Below, piece by piece: positions 53,456 through 62,749 of a DNA stretch of 64,000 bases; position 1 is the first letter of the stretch; every line of letters begins with the position of its first letter. Below the pieces are notes generated by a model, which was not told where the DNA came from, made no database searches, and saw only the letters and a list, made by a program, of their open reading frames with translations. The DNA lies in the NCBI GenBank assembly GCA_947446575.1, contig CANFHC010000012.1:1-64000 (forward strand), given 5' to 3'. Source of the stretch: Bacteriovoracaceae bacterium (GTDB taxonomy: Bacteria; Bdellovibrionota; Bacteriovoracia; Bacteriovoracales; Bacteriovoracaceae). The translations under genes and the position numbers were made by a program.

Positions 53456-55585
53456 CTATTTAGCCTTTTCGTAAAAGTTGGTTTTATTTTCAACCAGATC
53501 TATTAAGTACTGACTTGGATTATATCTTTCTTTATCCACAGTACTACTAAAGTTTTGAAGAGCTGCTAAGATTTTATCGAGACCTTCGCTATCAGCATAA
53601 CGAAGTAGCCCACCTCTAAATGGAGGAAATCCAATACCAAAAATTAATCCAAGATCGACTTCAGAAGCAGTTTGTACGATTCCATCTTTTAAGATCGCCG
53701 CAGCTTCGTTGATCATTGGTAAAAATAAGCGCATTTGAATCTCAGTTTCACTCATTTTTTTGCGTTCTTTAGGAAGCAAATCATCAAGCTCAGTGTTTGG
53801 CCCTATTACTTTTCCTTTTTCATCGTAAAGATAAAATCCTTTGGCATTTTTTTTACCAAGGAAATTTTTCTCAGCTAATTTGGAAGAAAATTTTGAAGGG
53901 TGAGCACGCTCTCCTAAACCTTCGTACATTACTTTAGCAACCTTTACGGCCACATCAATTCCAACTTCGTCTAATAAACGCCCTGGCCCCATGGGCATCC
54001 CAAAATTAAGAGCTGCTTGATCTAAGTCCTTAAGTGAAACACCCTCTTCAAGTAAAAACCCTGCTTCATTTAAATAAGGCATAAGGATTCTGTTAACTAA
54101 AAATCCAGGGCCATCTTTTACGACAACTGGAGTTTTCTTAACTCTTAAAACCCATTTGTAAAGTGCCTCAACAGTTTCGGGGTCAACTTTACTATGAACA
54201 ATAATTTCTACTAAAGGCATTAAGTGAACTGGATTAAAAAAGTGAAGCCCAGCAAAACGTTGTGGAAATTCTAAGGCTTTCGACATTTCTTCCACTGATA
54301 ATGAAGAAGTATTACTTGTTAAAAGACAATCGCGATGAACATTTTTTTCTGCTTCAGCGAATACTTTTTTCTTAATATCCATGTTTTCAACAACAGCTTC
54401 AATTAATAAATCAACTTTTTGAAAGCCGCTGTAATCAAGTTGAGCAGTAATTGATCGCTGTCTTCTTTCAAATTCATCAGGAGAGATTTTTTTGCGTTTT
54501 AGTGCGCCGGCAAAATTAGAAGACGATTGTTTTAATCCTAAATTCAGAGCTTCAACGGTGAGGTCTTTCATAATAGGATGCATTCCAGCGTCGGCCATAA
54601 GCCAAGCAATCCCGCCTCCCATTGTTCCAGCACCTAGGGCCGCACCACGCTCTAATACTGGCAAGGCTTTAGTTGATTTAGGTCCACTATATTTTTTTAC
54701 TCCTTCAGACATAAAATAAATATGTTGAAGATTTTTACTTTGCTCACTGATAGCAAGTTCACCAAAAGCTTGTGCTTCACCAGCCAGATAGCTAGTGCGG
54801 CCTTTCATCATTCCTGAGTCCATGACATCTAAAATTTTAAGAGGTGCCTGATAGAAACCATTTGTTTTTTTAAGAACAGATTCCCGAACTTTTTGGAAAA
54901 TGATTTTTCTTGTGACAAAATTTTCTGTCGCCAATTCTTTCATTGATTCTTTTAGGGAATGCGAAGGATTTTTTCTATTGAAAAACTTTGGCGCCATCGC
55001 CAGCAAGTTTTCTTTTGGATAAACTTCAGTAACTAATCCCACTTTCTTTGCCTTATCAGCTCGCAGAGTTTTACCAGTTAAAATCATATCAAGAGCATTA
55101 GGAAGTCCAATTTTTCTTGGAAGTCGATAAGTTCCTCCAAATCCTGGAATAATTCCCAGTTTCACTTCTGGAAGACCTAATTGAGTCTTAGAAGAATTTG
55201 AAGCTAGAATCGTTTTACAAGAAAGTGATAATTCCAATCCACCACCAAGACAAACTCCATCCACACAAGCAATTGTAGGAATTGGTAAATCTTCAATGCG
55301 ATTAAAAATATTTTGACCTTGCTCAGACTTATCCGCCGCTTCTGATTCAGTTGTGAGAGAAGCAATCAAAGTAATATCTGCTCCTGCAAGAAAACAATTT
55401 TCTTTGTGTGAAAAGAAAATAACTCCCGTGAGATCGGATGATTTTGTGTGCAACTCTTCAACAATGCTTGCTAGTTCCGTCATTGTTGCAATATCAAGAG
55501 TATTCATAGAGCGCGTATTATTTAATCCAAATCCAACATACGCGATTTTTTCTTTAACTTCGAAACTAATTTTATGATATGACAT
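53456..55585 (-). CDS. fadJ: Fatty-acid oxidation multifunctional enzyme (enoyl-CoA hydratase / 3-hydroxyacyl-CoA dehydrogenase)
   Basis: A 709-residue two-step beta-oxidation enzyme. The crotonase domain (1-190) has ENCFLAGADITLI (oxyanion hole) and GLPEVKLGIIPGFGGTYRLP with the catalytic glutamates. The dehydrogenase domain (about 310-600) has GAALGAGTMGGGIAWLMADA for NAD, SNTSSLSVEEM and LHFFNPVHLMPLVEII with the catalytic histidine. The C-terminal repeat is FPPFRGGLLRYAD. The length matches FadJ (714) rather than FadB (729). It follows the thiolase gene by 29 bases, the same pairing as fadI-fadJ. The product subunits form the trifunctional complex. Confidence 0.95.
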   Translation of the reverse strand: MSYHKISFEVKEKIAYVGFGLNNTRSMNTLDIATMTELASIVEELHTKSSDLTGVIFFSHKENCFLAGADITLIASLTTESEAADKSEQGQNIFNRIEDLPIPTIACVDGVCLGGGLELSLSCKTILASNSSKTQLGLPEVKLGIIPGFGGTYRLPRKIGLPNALDMILTGKTLRADKAKKVGLVTEVYPKENLLAMAPKFFNRKNPSHSLKESMKELATENFVTRKIIFQKVRESVLKKTNGFYQAPLKILDVMDSGMMKGRTSYLAGEAQAFGELAISEQSKNLQHIYFMSEGVKKYSGPKSTKALPVLERGAALGAGTMGGGIAWLMADAGMHPIMKDLTVEALNLGLKQSSSNFAGALKRKKISPDEFERRQRSITAQLDYSGFQKVDLLIEAVVENMDIKKKVFAEAEKNVHRDCLLTSNTSSLSVEEMSKALEFPQRFAGLHFFNPVHLMPLVEIIVHSKVDPETVEALYKWVLRVKKTPVVVKDGPGFLVNRILMPYLNEAGFLLEEGVSLKDLDQAALNFGMPMGPGRLLDEVGIDVAVKVAKVMYEGLGERAHPSKFSSKLAEKNFLGKKNAKGFYLYDEKGKVIGPNTELDDLLPKERKKMSETEIQMRLFLPMINEAAAILKDGIVQTASEVDLGLIFGIGFPPFRGGLLRYADSEGLDKILAALQNFSSTVDKERYNPSQYLIDLVENKTNFYEKAK

Positions 55586-55614
55586 ATTTCACTCTCTTAT
55601 TGCTTAATTTATTA

Positions 55615-56910
55615 TTAGCGAATTAGATTCTCAACAACGACTGCTCCACCTTGTCCACCACCAATGCATAAAGAAGCAAGTCCATAGCGACCTTTTCTTT
55701 TTTTCAATTCGTGAATTAAAGAAACAATTAAGCGCGAGCCTGTTGAACCAACTGGATGTCCTAGAGCAATACCGCCACCATTAACATTCACGCGGCTCCA
55801 ATCAAGTTCACCCCACGCAATATCCACATTAAATCTAGCAGCAACTTCTTTATCTTTTAGAGCGATTGAAACTGCTAAAATTTGTGCGGCAAAAGCTTCA
55901 TTCAATTCGAACAAATCAAAATCAGATAGCGATAATTTTGTTCTTCTCATAACACCATCCATTGCAAGCAGCGGCCCCATACCCATTCTCTCAGGCTCTA
56001 ATCCATGGAAGTGATAATCGACTAATTTAGCAATTGGTTTCAAGTTATATTTTTTTACAGCTTCTTCTGAAGCAAATAATAAGGCAGATCCGCCATCAGT
56101 AATTGGACAGCTGTTTCCAACAGTTACTGTTCCTGATTTTTTATCGAAATAAGGCTTCATTTTTCCCAGGCCTTCAACAGTAGAATTTTCTCTTGGACCT
56201 ACGTCATCAACTAAAAGTTTATTTAAACTTCCACCGATTGTGATTGGAAGAATTTCATCTTTAAATCTTCCTGACTTTGTTGCAGCAACTGCTTTTGCGT
56301 GAGAGTTGTTGGCGTATGTATCTTGCATTTCACGTGTGATTTTTAATTCACGCGCAAGTAATTCTGCCGTTTGCCCCATATTGAGACCGCAGAAAGGATC
56401 CGTTAATCCTTGCTCGATTGCAATAATGGGAGTTAGAAAATTAGGTCTAAAAGAGCTCATGGCCGATAATTTTTCAGTCACCGATTTTGCTTTCATCAGT
56501 TTTGCAAAAAGATCAGTCATCTCTTTGTTATACATCAATGGCATTTGTGACATTGATTCAACTCCACCAGCAACAATAATATCTGATCTTCCACTTGCGA
56601 TTTTTAAATAGGCTTGAGAAACAGCTTCCATTCCTGAAGCACAATTTCTATGTACTGAATAACCAGAAGTTTTTTTATGTAAGCCTGCTTCAAGCGCAAT
56701 AACACGCCCAACATTTGGATACTTGGCAGGAGTTCCAGTGTTTCCAAAAATAACTTCATCAACCATGTCAGTTGGAATTTCGGTATTATCGATTAAATGT
56801 TTTACAAGATACGCTCCCAAGTATGGGGCCTGAACATCTTTTAAATCTAAACCTGCTTTTGCTTGCGGGGTTCTTTTACCATCGACAATATACACGTCTT
56901 TCATTGACAT
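55615..56910 (-). CDS. fadI: 3-ketoacyl-CoA thiolase
   Basis: A 431-residue thiolase that releases acetyl-CoA in the last step of beta-oxidation. Acyl-accepting C90 lies in VHRNCASGMEAVSQAY, the catalytic histidine in GIALGHPVGSTGSR and the second cysteine in LASLCIGGGQGGAVV. The length is that of FadI (436), not FadA (387). The ATG at 56910 is chosen because GGAGAG (56920-56915) lies just upstream and overlaps the longer frame's ATG at 56922. It heads the fadI-fadJ-permease operon. No FadR-like operator is evident upstream. Confidence 0.95.
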   Translation of the reverse strand: MSMKDVYIVDGKRTPQAKAGLDLKDVQAPYLGAYLVKHLIDNTEIPTDMVDEVIFGNTGTPAKYPNVGRVIALEAGLHKKTSGYSVHRNCASGMEAVSQAYLKIASGRSDIIVAGGVESMSQMPLMYNKEMTDLFAKLMKAKSVTEKLSAMSSFRPNFLTPIIAIEQGLTDPFCGLNMGQTAELLARELKITREMQDTYANNSHAKAVAATKSGRFKDEILPITIGGSLNKLLVDDVGPRENSTVEGLGKMKPYFDKKSGTVTVGNSCPITDGGSALLFASEEAVKKYNLKPIAKLVDYHFHGLEPERMGMGPLLAMDGVMRRTKLSLSDFDLFELNEAFAAQILAVSIALKDKEVAARFNVDIAWGELDWSRVNVNGGGIALGHPVGSTGSRLIVSLIHELKKRKGRYGLASLCIGGGQGGAVVVENLIR

Positions 56911-57033
56911 AATTCTCTCCATGAATTTTAAGGGATCAATTTGGATATAGATAAATTCTAAGGGAAATAATCCATTAAAGAAAGATGGTAATGTTTGGAT
57001 TTTGTGAGGAGTTGATGAAATAAAATAGATGAC

Positions 57034-57065
57034 AAAAAAAAACGGGCATCATCAAGATGCCCGTT
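57034..57065 (-). terminator. Intrinsic terminator of the coiled-coil/barrel protein gene
   Basis: On the minus strand AACGGGCATC (57065-57056), loop TTGAT, GATGCCCGTT (57050-57041), then a T-run. It begins 25 bases after the stop at 57091. Confidence 0.92.
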
Positions 57066-57090
57066 TCATAGTATTTTTAAATTTAATCGA

Positions 57091-58167
57091 TTAGAATTTT
57101 ACAACCAATCCGGCCTGAATCGATGTTACGTCAGCGGCTTCAATTGATTTAGTAACGTTTTGAAGTCTAACTTGGTCCGGGTTATTTGTTGTTGTATCAG
57201 CGTTACTCGAAATCCCTGAACTAAGTGACTTAGTATAAGAGATATCTGCGTTGAACCCGACTGTTTCGCTGAAATCAACTTCTGCACCTAGCTTTGCTCC
57301 AGCACCCATAGAGGAAGATGAAAAACCTTCACTACCATAGTTTACACCATTGTTTTGGAAACCATTACCACTATCAGTATATTTTAAGTTAGATCTATTT
57401 AAACTTAAAGTTGCACCTACAAAAGGTTTAACTTTTGATTCTGCAGTTAAGAAAAATTTTCCATTCGCTTCGATAGAAAGTTTGTCATAAGACATTTTTC
57501 TACCACCTGAAAAAGCGTTGTAGTAAGTCGATCCGTAAGAATAGTTCGAGTTAAAATCATTTGATGTATCTGTTGCATCTAAAGTTGAATAACCAATTCC
57601 CAATCCAACTGAAAGTTGTTGCATTACAAGAGTCTCAACATTCACACCAATATTAAGTTTTGATTCCCAATCAATTTTGTCACCCTTAATTGATGAAGCT
57701 CCAAGATAAGGAATCACTTTTGATTTCTTAACTTCAGGAAGTTTTTCTTCTTTTACTTCGACAATTTTAGTTTCAATTACTGGTGCCGCTACTATTACAG
57801 GTTGAGGAGCAATTGGAGCAGCCTGAGTAACTTGAACTTTATCTTCATTAAGATTATTCAAACTTTTTCCAAAAGCGTCTTGAAGTTTATTCGTAAGTGC
57901 AATTTCTTGCTTTACACGAATATCTTCTATTTTCTTTTCGACCATGACTTTATTTCTTTCTTCTAATTTTTCTCTTCTTTGACGAAGACGCTCAGATGGA
58001 GAAAGTTTACCCTCTAAGTTAATGTCTTCCATTTGAAGAGCGTCATCTGCTTCATCAAGCATATCGTCTTGAGCATTTGCCTTTTGTGGATGAATCCCAG
58101 CTAATAATGCAGTTGCTAGAAATAAACTCATGAACGTTAATCTTTTATTCTCAATTGAAAGTTTCAT
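57091..58167 (-). CDS. Outer-membrane beta-barrel protein with N-terminal coiled coil
   Basis: A 358-residue exported protein. The ATG at 58167 has a strong AAGGAGAA site and opens the signal peptide (LFLATALLAG, cleavage near KANAQ); the longer frame to 58212 adds an unrelated leader. Mature residues about 30-110 are charged and helical (SERLRQRREKLEERNKVMVE), probably a coiled coil. A Pro/Val/Ala linker follows, then a barrel from about 155 to the end, with glycine-rich strands (VGLGIGYSTLD, GAGAKLGAEVDF) and a C-terminal phenylalanine (LVVKF), the usual outer-membrane signature. The layout suggests trimerisation or peptidoglycan contact by the helical part. The function is unknown. Confidence 0.82.
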   Translation of the reverse strand: MKLSIENKRLTFMSLFLATALLAGIHPQKANAQDDMLDEADDALQMEDINLEGKLSPSERLRQRREKLEERNKVMVEKKIEDIRVKQEIALTNKLQDAFGKSLNNLNEDKVQVTQAAPIAPQPVIVAAPVIETKIVEVKEEKLPEVKKSKVIPYLGASSIKGDKIDWESKLNIGVNVETLVMQQLSVGLGIGYSTLDATDTSNDFNSNYSYGSTYYNAFSGGRKMSYDKLSIEANGKFFLTAESKVKPFVGATLSLNRSNLKYTDSGNGFQNNGVNYGSEGFSSSSMGAGAKLGAEVDFSETVGFNADISYTKSLSSGISSNADTTTNNPDQVRLQNVTKSIEAADVTSIQAGLVVKF

Positions 58168-58321
58168 AACTTCTCCTTTGGATCTCGCAAGTGCCTCAGA
58201 CACTGGCGCCAATCATTAAACACCTATTAATCGTTTTCCCATTTGTTATAGCAGTCACAGAATTTACTGCACTACAATTCGACAGCATGTGTAGATTTTA
58301 CCAAGTGGTGCCATTTTGGGA

Positions 58322-58597
58322 TTACTTTTTGAAAGGATAGTATTCGAACTTTTTAGGGCCGCCCTTAGGCGCTAGTATGCCATTAATTTTACAAAGTAAT
58401 GTCTTAGAATTCGGGCCACTTTCGCACTTTTTAGGGTCGCTAATATCCCCTAAATACTTGTTCTTCATTGTAATCATAATTGAGGAAATGATAGTCGCCA
58501 TAACTACCAAGAGCAGCAGGTACTCGACCATTGTTTGCCCGGATTCATTTGGAGCTAAGTCTCTATTCCCAAGGAATCTCAAAGCGTCTCTCTCCAT
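58322..58597 (-). CDS. Flp/type IVb pilin-like protein
   Basis: A 91-residue pilin-like protein. NESGQTMVEYLLLLVVMATI gives the type IVb prepilin site: cleavage after G20, with glutamate at +5 and tyrosine at +6 (the GxxxxEY pattern), followed by a hydrophobic helix. The mature domain has two cysteines (KKCES, LLCKI), possibly a disulfide. No tad/cpa assembly genes are near. Its start overlaps the end of the upstream gene by 19 bases, so it is the last gene of the Kdo-transferase-like operon. It could be a minor pilin or a pseudopilin serving an assembly system elsewhere. Confidence 0.82.
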   Translation of the reverse strand: MERDALRFLGNRDLAPNESGQTMVEYLLLLVVMATIISSIMITMKNKYLGDISDPKKCESGPNSKTLLCKINGILAPKGGPKKFEYYPFKK

Positions 58598-59970
58598 TTT
58601 TTTATTTCAATTAAAGAGGAAAATGTTCCGAGGGCATCCTCATTATAAGGACCAAAATAGAGAACGTTTTTTAGTCGTGAAAACAAAAGGGGAGCCGAGT
58701 CTTCTAAAACATGCACCAGTTTAGTTGATAAACTGGAATCAAGTCTTTTATAAGCATTGTAGTCTTTATCTTCAATAAAAACATCTAATGTGAATTTCAT
58801 CGAGCATTTTTCAACTTCAAAAATATATTCGGGAAATAAAAAATCTAAATCAGCAAGTAGCAATGAAAAGACTCTTTCTTCGATAAATTCAATCTTTATC
58901 CCTTCTCGTTTTGCTAAGATAATATTGAAAACCGCATTTTGATCTTTGAAATTGACTTCCCAAAAAGGCCTGTCAGTTCCTATTTTCATAGGTGAAGAAA
59001 ACAGTAATTTCTTTTCTTTTAACAGTGCCGGCAATGGTGATTTAAAATCCAAAGTCACATTTAAACAATTATATGACGAACTCGAAGTCTTTAGTCGAAT
59101 AGGAAGGCCTACGGGATAACCCCCAATAAAGGCCATTTTTTTGGGTTTTATAAGCCCTTCAAAACTCTCTAATTCAAAACTTTTCACTAACCCACTTTGA
59201 AATTTTAAGTCTGCAAGATTTAATTTTTTAAACTCTCCACCAGAGAATTGATGAACTTTTAAGAGGTCTTGAATTAATCGTTCGTGATCGAGTTTAAAAT
59301 AAGGTGAGATGAGCGAGAAAAATAAATGCATTATTTCAGAGCGGCTTCCGGTGGTGTTCAATCGGCTTTGAAAAAAACCTCTGGTCATAAAGATGAGTGA
59401 ATTAAATTCACCTCTGGCCACTTCAGACATTTCATCTTTTTTAGAAAAATGCGAAAAAAAATGTTCAAAATGATAAAGCAATTCCGAAGGAATTGAATTT
59501 TCGAAAAGTTTTGAGATTTTATGTGATTTTTTTTCTATAAAAATTGCTCTAGTCGTTTTAGCGCAAAAATCATTATAGCTCTTATTAAAATCTAAGATTT
59601 CATTCTCGAAGGACAATGATCCTGTTTTGTCGTTCAAAAAGAGTTCGGGGAATTTGCGGCAGAGTTCACGGTAATTGCGAAGAGGAGTGTCGCCCAAAAC
59701 AATTTGTTTTTTCCCAACAAAAAAATAAATTTCTGATGGAGAGAGATAGTCATCAATATTTTTTAATGGAAGTAGATCGCCCAACTCCCCCCAAGTACGC
59801 AAAAACTCTACGTCTAAAAGTGTGAGTGAGTTAGTGAAAAAATCTCCATAATTAAAACGATCATCATCGAGTACTAATACTTTTTTCCCGCGGTTTAATA
59901 AACCGACTGAGAGTAAAAAGGTGATGAAGTTATGGCCAACAAGGGCATAGTCGATATCTTTATTTAACAT
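58579..59970 (-). CDS. Uncharacterised protein with N-terminal Rossmann-like motif
   Basis: A 463-residue, largely soluble protein. The start MLNKDIDYALVGHNFITFLL followed by RGKKVLVLDDDRFNYGD looks like the dinucleotide-binding strand-helix-strand of FAD oxidoreductases, with the third glycine replaced. MAFIGGYPVGLPIRL later could be a second nucleotide or substrate contact. No other family features are recognised. It overlaps the upstream Kdo-transferase-like gene by 7 bases and the downstream pilin gene by 19 bases, so the three are co-translated. An envelope-sugar or redox role is possible but unsupported. Confidence 0.7.
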   Translation of the reverse strand: MLNKDIDYALVGHNFITFLLSVGLLNRGKKVLVLDDDRFNYGDFFTNSLTLLDVEFLRTWGELGDLLPLKNIDDYLSPSEIYFFVGKKQIVLGDTPLRNYRELCRKFPELFLNDKTGSLSFENEILDFNKSYNDFCAKTTRAIFIEKKSHKISKLFENSIPSELLYHFEHFFSHFSKKDEMSEVARGEFNSLIFMTRGFFQSRLNTTGSRSEIMHLFFSLISPYFKLDHERLIQDLLKVHQFSGGEFKKLNLADLKFQSGLVKSFELESFEGLIKPKKMAFIGGYPVGLPIRLKTSSSSYNCLNVTLDFKSPLPALLKEKKLLFSSPMKIGTDRPFWEVNFKDQNAVFNIILAKREGIKIEFIEERVFSLLLADLDFLFPEYIFEVEKCSMKFTLDVFIEDKDYNAYKRLDSSLSTKLVHVLEDSAPLLFSRLKNVLYFGPYNEDALGTFSSLIEIKKWRETL

Positions 59971-61271
59971 GTTTCTATCTCTTTAATGATTTGCTCCTTT
60001 TTTTCTGAGGCCAAAAGGCGTTGACACTGGCGAGCAGACAGATCAGGTGGAATCATTCGATTTAAGTTAAATAAATTATAAAATGAATCTGGATTATTGA
60101 GAAGATGTATTTCATTCGGAGAAATTTCCGCAATAAAATCGTATTCTGTTGATCGGTGAATCGAAGGCCCAATAAAAACCCTACAACCAGCAAGGTATGG
60201 CTCTAAAACAGAGTGAATTGATCGAGCGTATCCACCGCCGACGTAACTGCACTCAAACATAGTGTAAAGTTCACAGAGAACTCCACTTAGATTTAGTAGA
60301 ACAATTCCAGGTATTGCTGGATCAAAATCACTGCCCATTCTGGTTATTTCATAAACAGGAATTCCCTTAAAGAGATCCCATAAATGCTTTTTCATCTGCT
60401 CAATTGATTTAGGCCTTAAATCGTGGGGTACGATAAGGAGATGAACTTCTCCACTAGCGAGAACTCCCCTCCACTCATTGGATTTTAAAATTCCAAAATC
60501 ACTCTCCCATGCACTTCCCATAATGAAGTTGGAGTTTTTTGGTCTCAGTCGCAAAAAGTCTAGGTAAGAAGTAAGTGAGTTAATAGCTTCGAGAGTTTGT
60601 TGAGATTTGCCAATACGTTCAAAAATTCTTGGAATTCTAAAATCAAATTGATTAACTTTTGCTTTTTTAAAATGTGTTTGAAAATATTGTTCTTCTTTTT
60701 TATTGGCCGCGATGATGACGTTGAAAAGTCGATACACTTCCGATTTAAACCAACTGGGATTTTTACCTGCGGCTGAAACCAAGATAAATTTTACTCCAAA
60801 AAATTTTAAAATTAAGAGTTCCGGAAAAAAATCATAACGGCAAAAAATAAGTTTTTTAGCACTCATCCACTTACTGGCCGTCTGAAAAAGAAAAAAATGA
60901 GTAACAATAGGAAGTCTTAAAACACGAATCAGGTCTTGATGGTCTCGGGCCATCTTTAGGCACTTACTTTCCACTGATGGGGAAGCAAAAAGAATTTCTA
61001 CTCTTTTATTCTTTTTAATAAAAAACTCAATTAATGGTCTGACTTGTTCAAGTTCTCCTTCGGAAGAAACTTCAAAACAATAATCGGCTACAAGATTATC
61101 TAATTTATTTGACCTGCAAACATTATCAATTTCTAAAAAATTCTTTCGCTCAAAGTCAAAACGTTCTTTTAACTTGGGATGAATATTTTTTATAACAATA
61201 AGTAAAAGTGAGAGTGGGCCACGCACTATGGCGGCCAAGACTAAAAGGAGGATGAAAAAAAATCGCGACAT
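59964..61271 (-). CDS. waaA: Kdo-transferase-like glycosyltransferase (WaaA/GT30-like)
   Basis: A 435-residue protein with an N-terminal membrane anchor (FFFILLLVLAAIVRGPLSLLL). SSEGELEQVRPLIEFF corresponds to the 'SVGE...PLI' block of WaaA, whose glutamate is the catalytic base. FILVSAAGKNPSW sits where WaaA has its acceptor loop. The C-terminal half has SYVGGGYARSIHSVLEPYLAG then CRVFIGPSIHRSTEYDF, closely like 'VGGS...GGHN.LEPA..G.PV..GP...NF'. WaaA adds Kdo to lipid A precursor on the cytoplasmic face of the inner membrane. The match is partial (GGHN becomes RSIHS), so specificity may differ. It is the first gene of a three-gene operon. Confidence 0.7.
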   Translation of the reverse strand: MSRFFFILLLVLAAIVRGPLSLLLIVIKNIHPKLKERFDFERKNFLEIDNVCRSNKLDNLVADYCFEVSSEGELEQVRPLIEFFIKKNKRVEILFASPSVESKCLKMARDHQDLIRVLRLPIVTHFFLFQTASKWMSAKKLIFCRYDFFPELLILKFFGVKFILVSAAGKNPSWFKSEVYRLFNVIIAANKKEEQYFQTHFKKAKVNQFDFRIPRIFERIGKSQQTLEAINSLTSYLDFLRLRPKNSNFIMGSAWESDFGILKSNEWRGVLASGEVHLLIVPHDLRPKSIEQMKKHLWDLFKGIPVYEITRMGSDFDPAIPGIVLLNLSGVLCELYTMFECSYVGGGYARSIHSVLEPYLAGCRVFIGPSIHRSTEYDFIAEISPNEIHLLNNPDSFYNLFNLNRMIPPDLSARQCQRLLASEKKEQIIKEIETC

Positions 61272-61517
61272 AATTATTTAGAATCGCAGAGTAGGGTCAG
61301 CTTGTCACTTAAGCTTTCGGAATTTTGTTTTATTTCGCAATTTCTTACTATTACTTACAATTCAAGTATTTTGTGCTCAACTATTTAAAACACCGTTGTA
61401 TTCTTGAGTAAAAAACATAAGAATAGCGTTTTGTATTTATAGAGTTACATTATCATAACCAAAATTAAATATTAGATTAAAAGCGCATTACGCGAACAAA
61501 AAAGGGGAGCTATTTCA

Positions 61518-62645
61518 ATGTACGCAAAGATTTTACTCATGACCGCTGTTTTATTATCAGGTCAGGTTTACGCACAAAGTGCCACTCCAACAACTACTCC
61601 AGTTGTTAAAACAAAAGCTAAGAAAAAGAAAAAAGCCGCTACAGCTGCTGCAATAACTCCAGTTGAAACTGTTGCTGCTACAACGACTGCACCAGTTGCG
61701 GAAGTAAAGAAAACAGAAGTAAAACCTGTTGTTGCAGTTAAAGCTGATGAAACAAAAATGGATGTAGTAAAATACATGAAGGAGCATTTTTCAGCTTCTT
61801 ACCATGGTGAATTCTACCTTCAAAGAAGAATGGATGACTACCTGGCAGCTCTTCCCCATCCAAATGAAAAAGACAAAGACATTCAAGACATCAAGATCAT
61901 GCACAACCCAACGATCATCTATAAGCCAACAAAAGATTGGCAATTTCTCTCTACAGCAGAATTTAAGTATGCTGACCAAGATGGGATAGCGACATACCCT
62001 AATACTTTCTACCGTGCTCTTTTTACTCTAACGAGAAAAAATATTTTAGAGGAAAAAGTTCATGGTGTTCAACTTGATGCTGGTATCGGTAGACGTCAAT
62101 TTAACACTGGCGTGACGGCCCTTCCTTCTTATGGTAACGACCGTGTTTTCACTACTGTGACAAAAAACTTTGGAAAACATAGCGCATCTTTTTTTGCTCA
62201 ATATTTATTCAATGATTACAAAAAAACTGGAGCGACTACTTGGAAGCATAGCTTAGAGCTTATTCCTAGTTTAACTCTTCAGTTAACTGATAAACTTTCT
62301 TATCTATTCAACGATGATATCGTATTAAATACTTCAAAGTTAAATACAAAACATGACATTTCAATGTCTCATGAAATGAACGTTGGATATGTAAATTACC
62401 AATGGACTGATAAGATCAATACTTATTACCAATTGAAGTGGTACCACACTGACGGATTTGCTGAACCAAGAAATAACGATGAGTGGTTTGAGCACTATGT
62501 AGGTATTGGTTATGCTTTCACTCCAAAAGCTACTTTAACTTTTGAAGTTGGAAACGAAATCGTTCACAGCAGTGACCGTAGAGATTTCTTCAGTCAAAAA
62601 GCTAAGTACCCAGAACTTGCTTTCTACTTAGACCTAGCTCTTTAA
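61518..62645 (+). CDS. Outer-membrane protein with low-complexity linker and beta-barrel
   Basis: A 375-residue protein with signal peptide MYAKILLMTAVLLSGQVYAQ. Residues 21-75 are a repetitive Thr/Ala/Val/Lys-rich linker with a KAKKKKKAA patch. From about residue 88 on it is a predicted barrel of alternating aromatic strands (FYLQRRMDDYLA, WQFLSTAEFKYAD, INTYYQLKWYHTDGF) ending in LAFYLDLAL. The basic linker may contact peptidoglycan. AGGGGAG about 8 bases before the ATG is a good ribosome binding site, and a strong terminator follows. The 246 bases upstream hold nothing else I can identify. The function is unknown. Confidence 0.78.
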   Translation: MYAKILLMTAVLLSGQVYAQSATPTTTPVVKTKAKKKKKAATAAAITPVETVAATTTAPVAEVKKTEVKPVVAVKADETKMDVVKYMKEHFSASYHGEFYLQRRMDDYLAALPHPNEKDKDIQDIKIMHNPTIIYKPTKDWQFLSTAEFKYADQDGIATYPNTFYRALFTLTRKNILEEKVHGVQLDAGIGRRQFNTGVTALPSYGNDRVFTTVTKNFGKHSASFFAQYLFNDYKKTGATTWKHSLELIPSLTLQLTDKLSYLFNDDIVLNTSKLNTKHDISMSHEMNVGYVNYQWTDKINTYYQLKWYHTDGFAEPRNNDEWFEHYVGIGYAFTPKATLTFEVGNEIVHSSDRRDFFSQKAKYPELAFYLDLAL

Positions 62646-62660
62646 TTAAAGAATACAAAA

Positions 62661-62691
62661 AAGGTCGGCCAATGTGCCGGCCTTTTTTTTT
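62661..62691 (+). terminator. Intrinsic terminator
   Basis: AAGGTCGGC (62661-62669), loop CAATGT, GCCGGCCTT (62676-62684) with one G-T pair, then a T-run. It begins 16 bases after the stop at 62645. Confidence 0.92.
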
Positions 62692-62749
62692 ATAGTCCTA
62701 CCAATCTTTGCCGATAAGTACTTGAGTATAACTGCCCAAGGATTATCAC

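Noticed and set aside
61557-61787. Minus-strand frames rich in Ser, Phe and Val opposite the outer-membrane protein linker
   Set aside because: They are the reverse reading of a low-complexity Ala/Lys/Thr-coding stretch.
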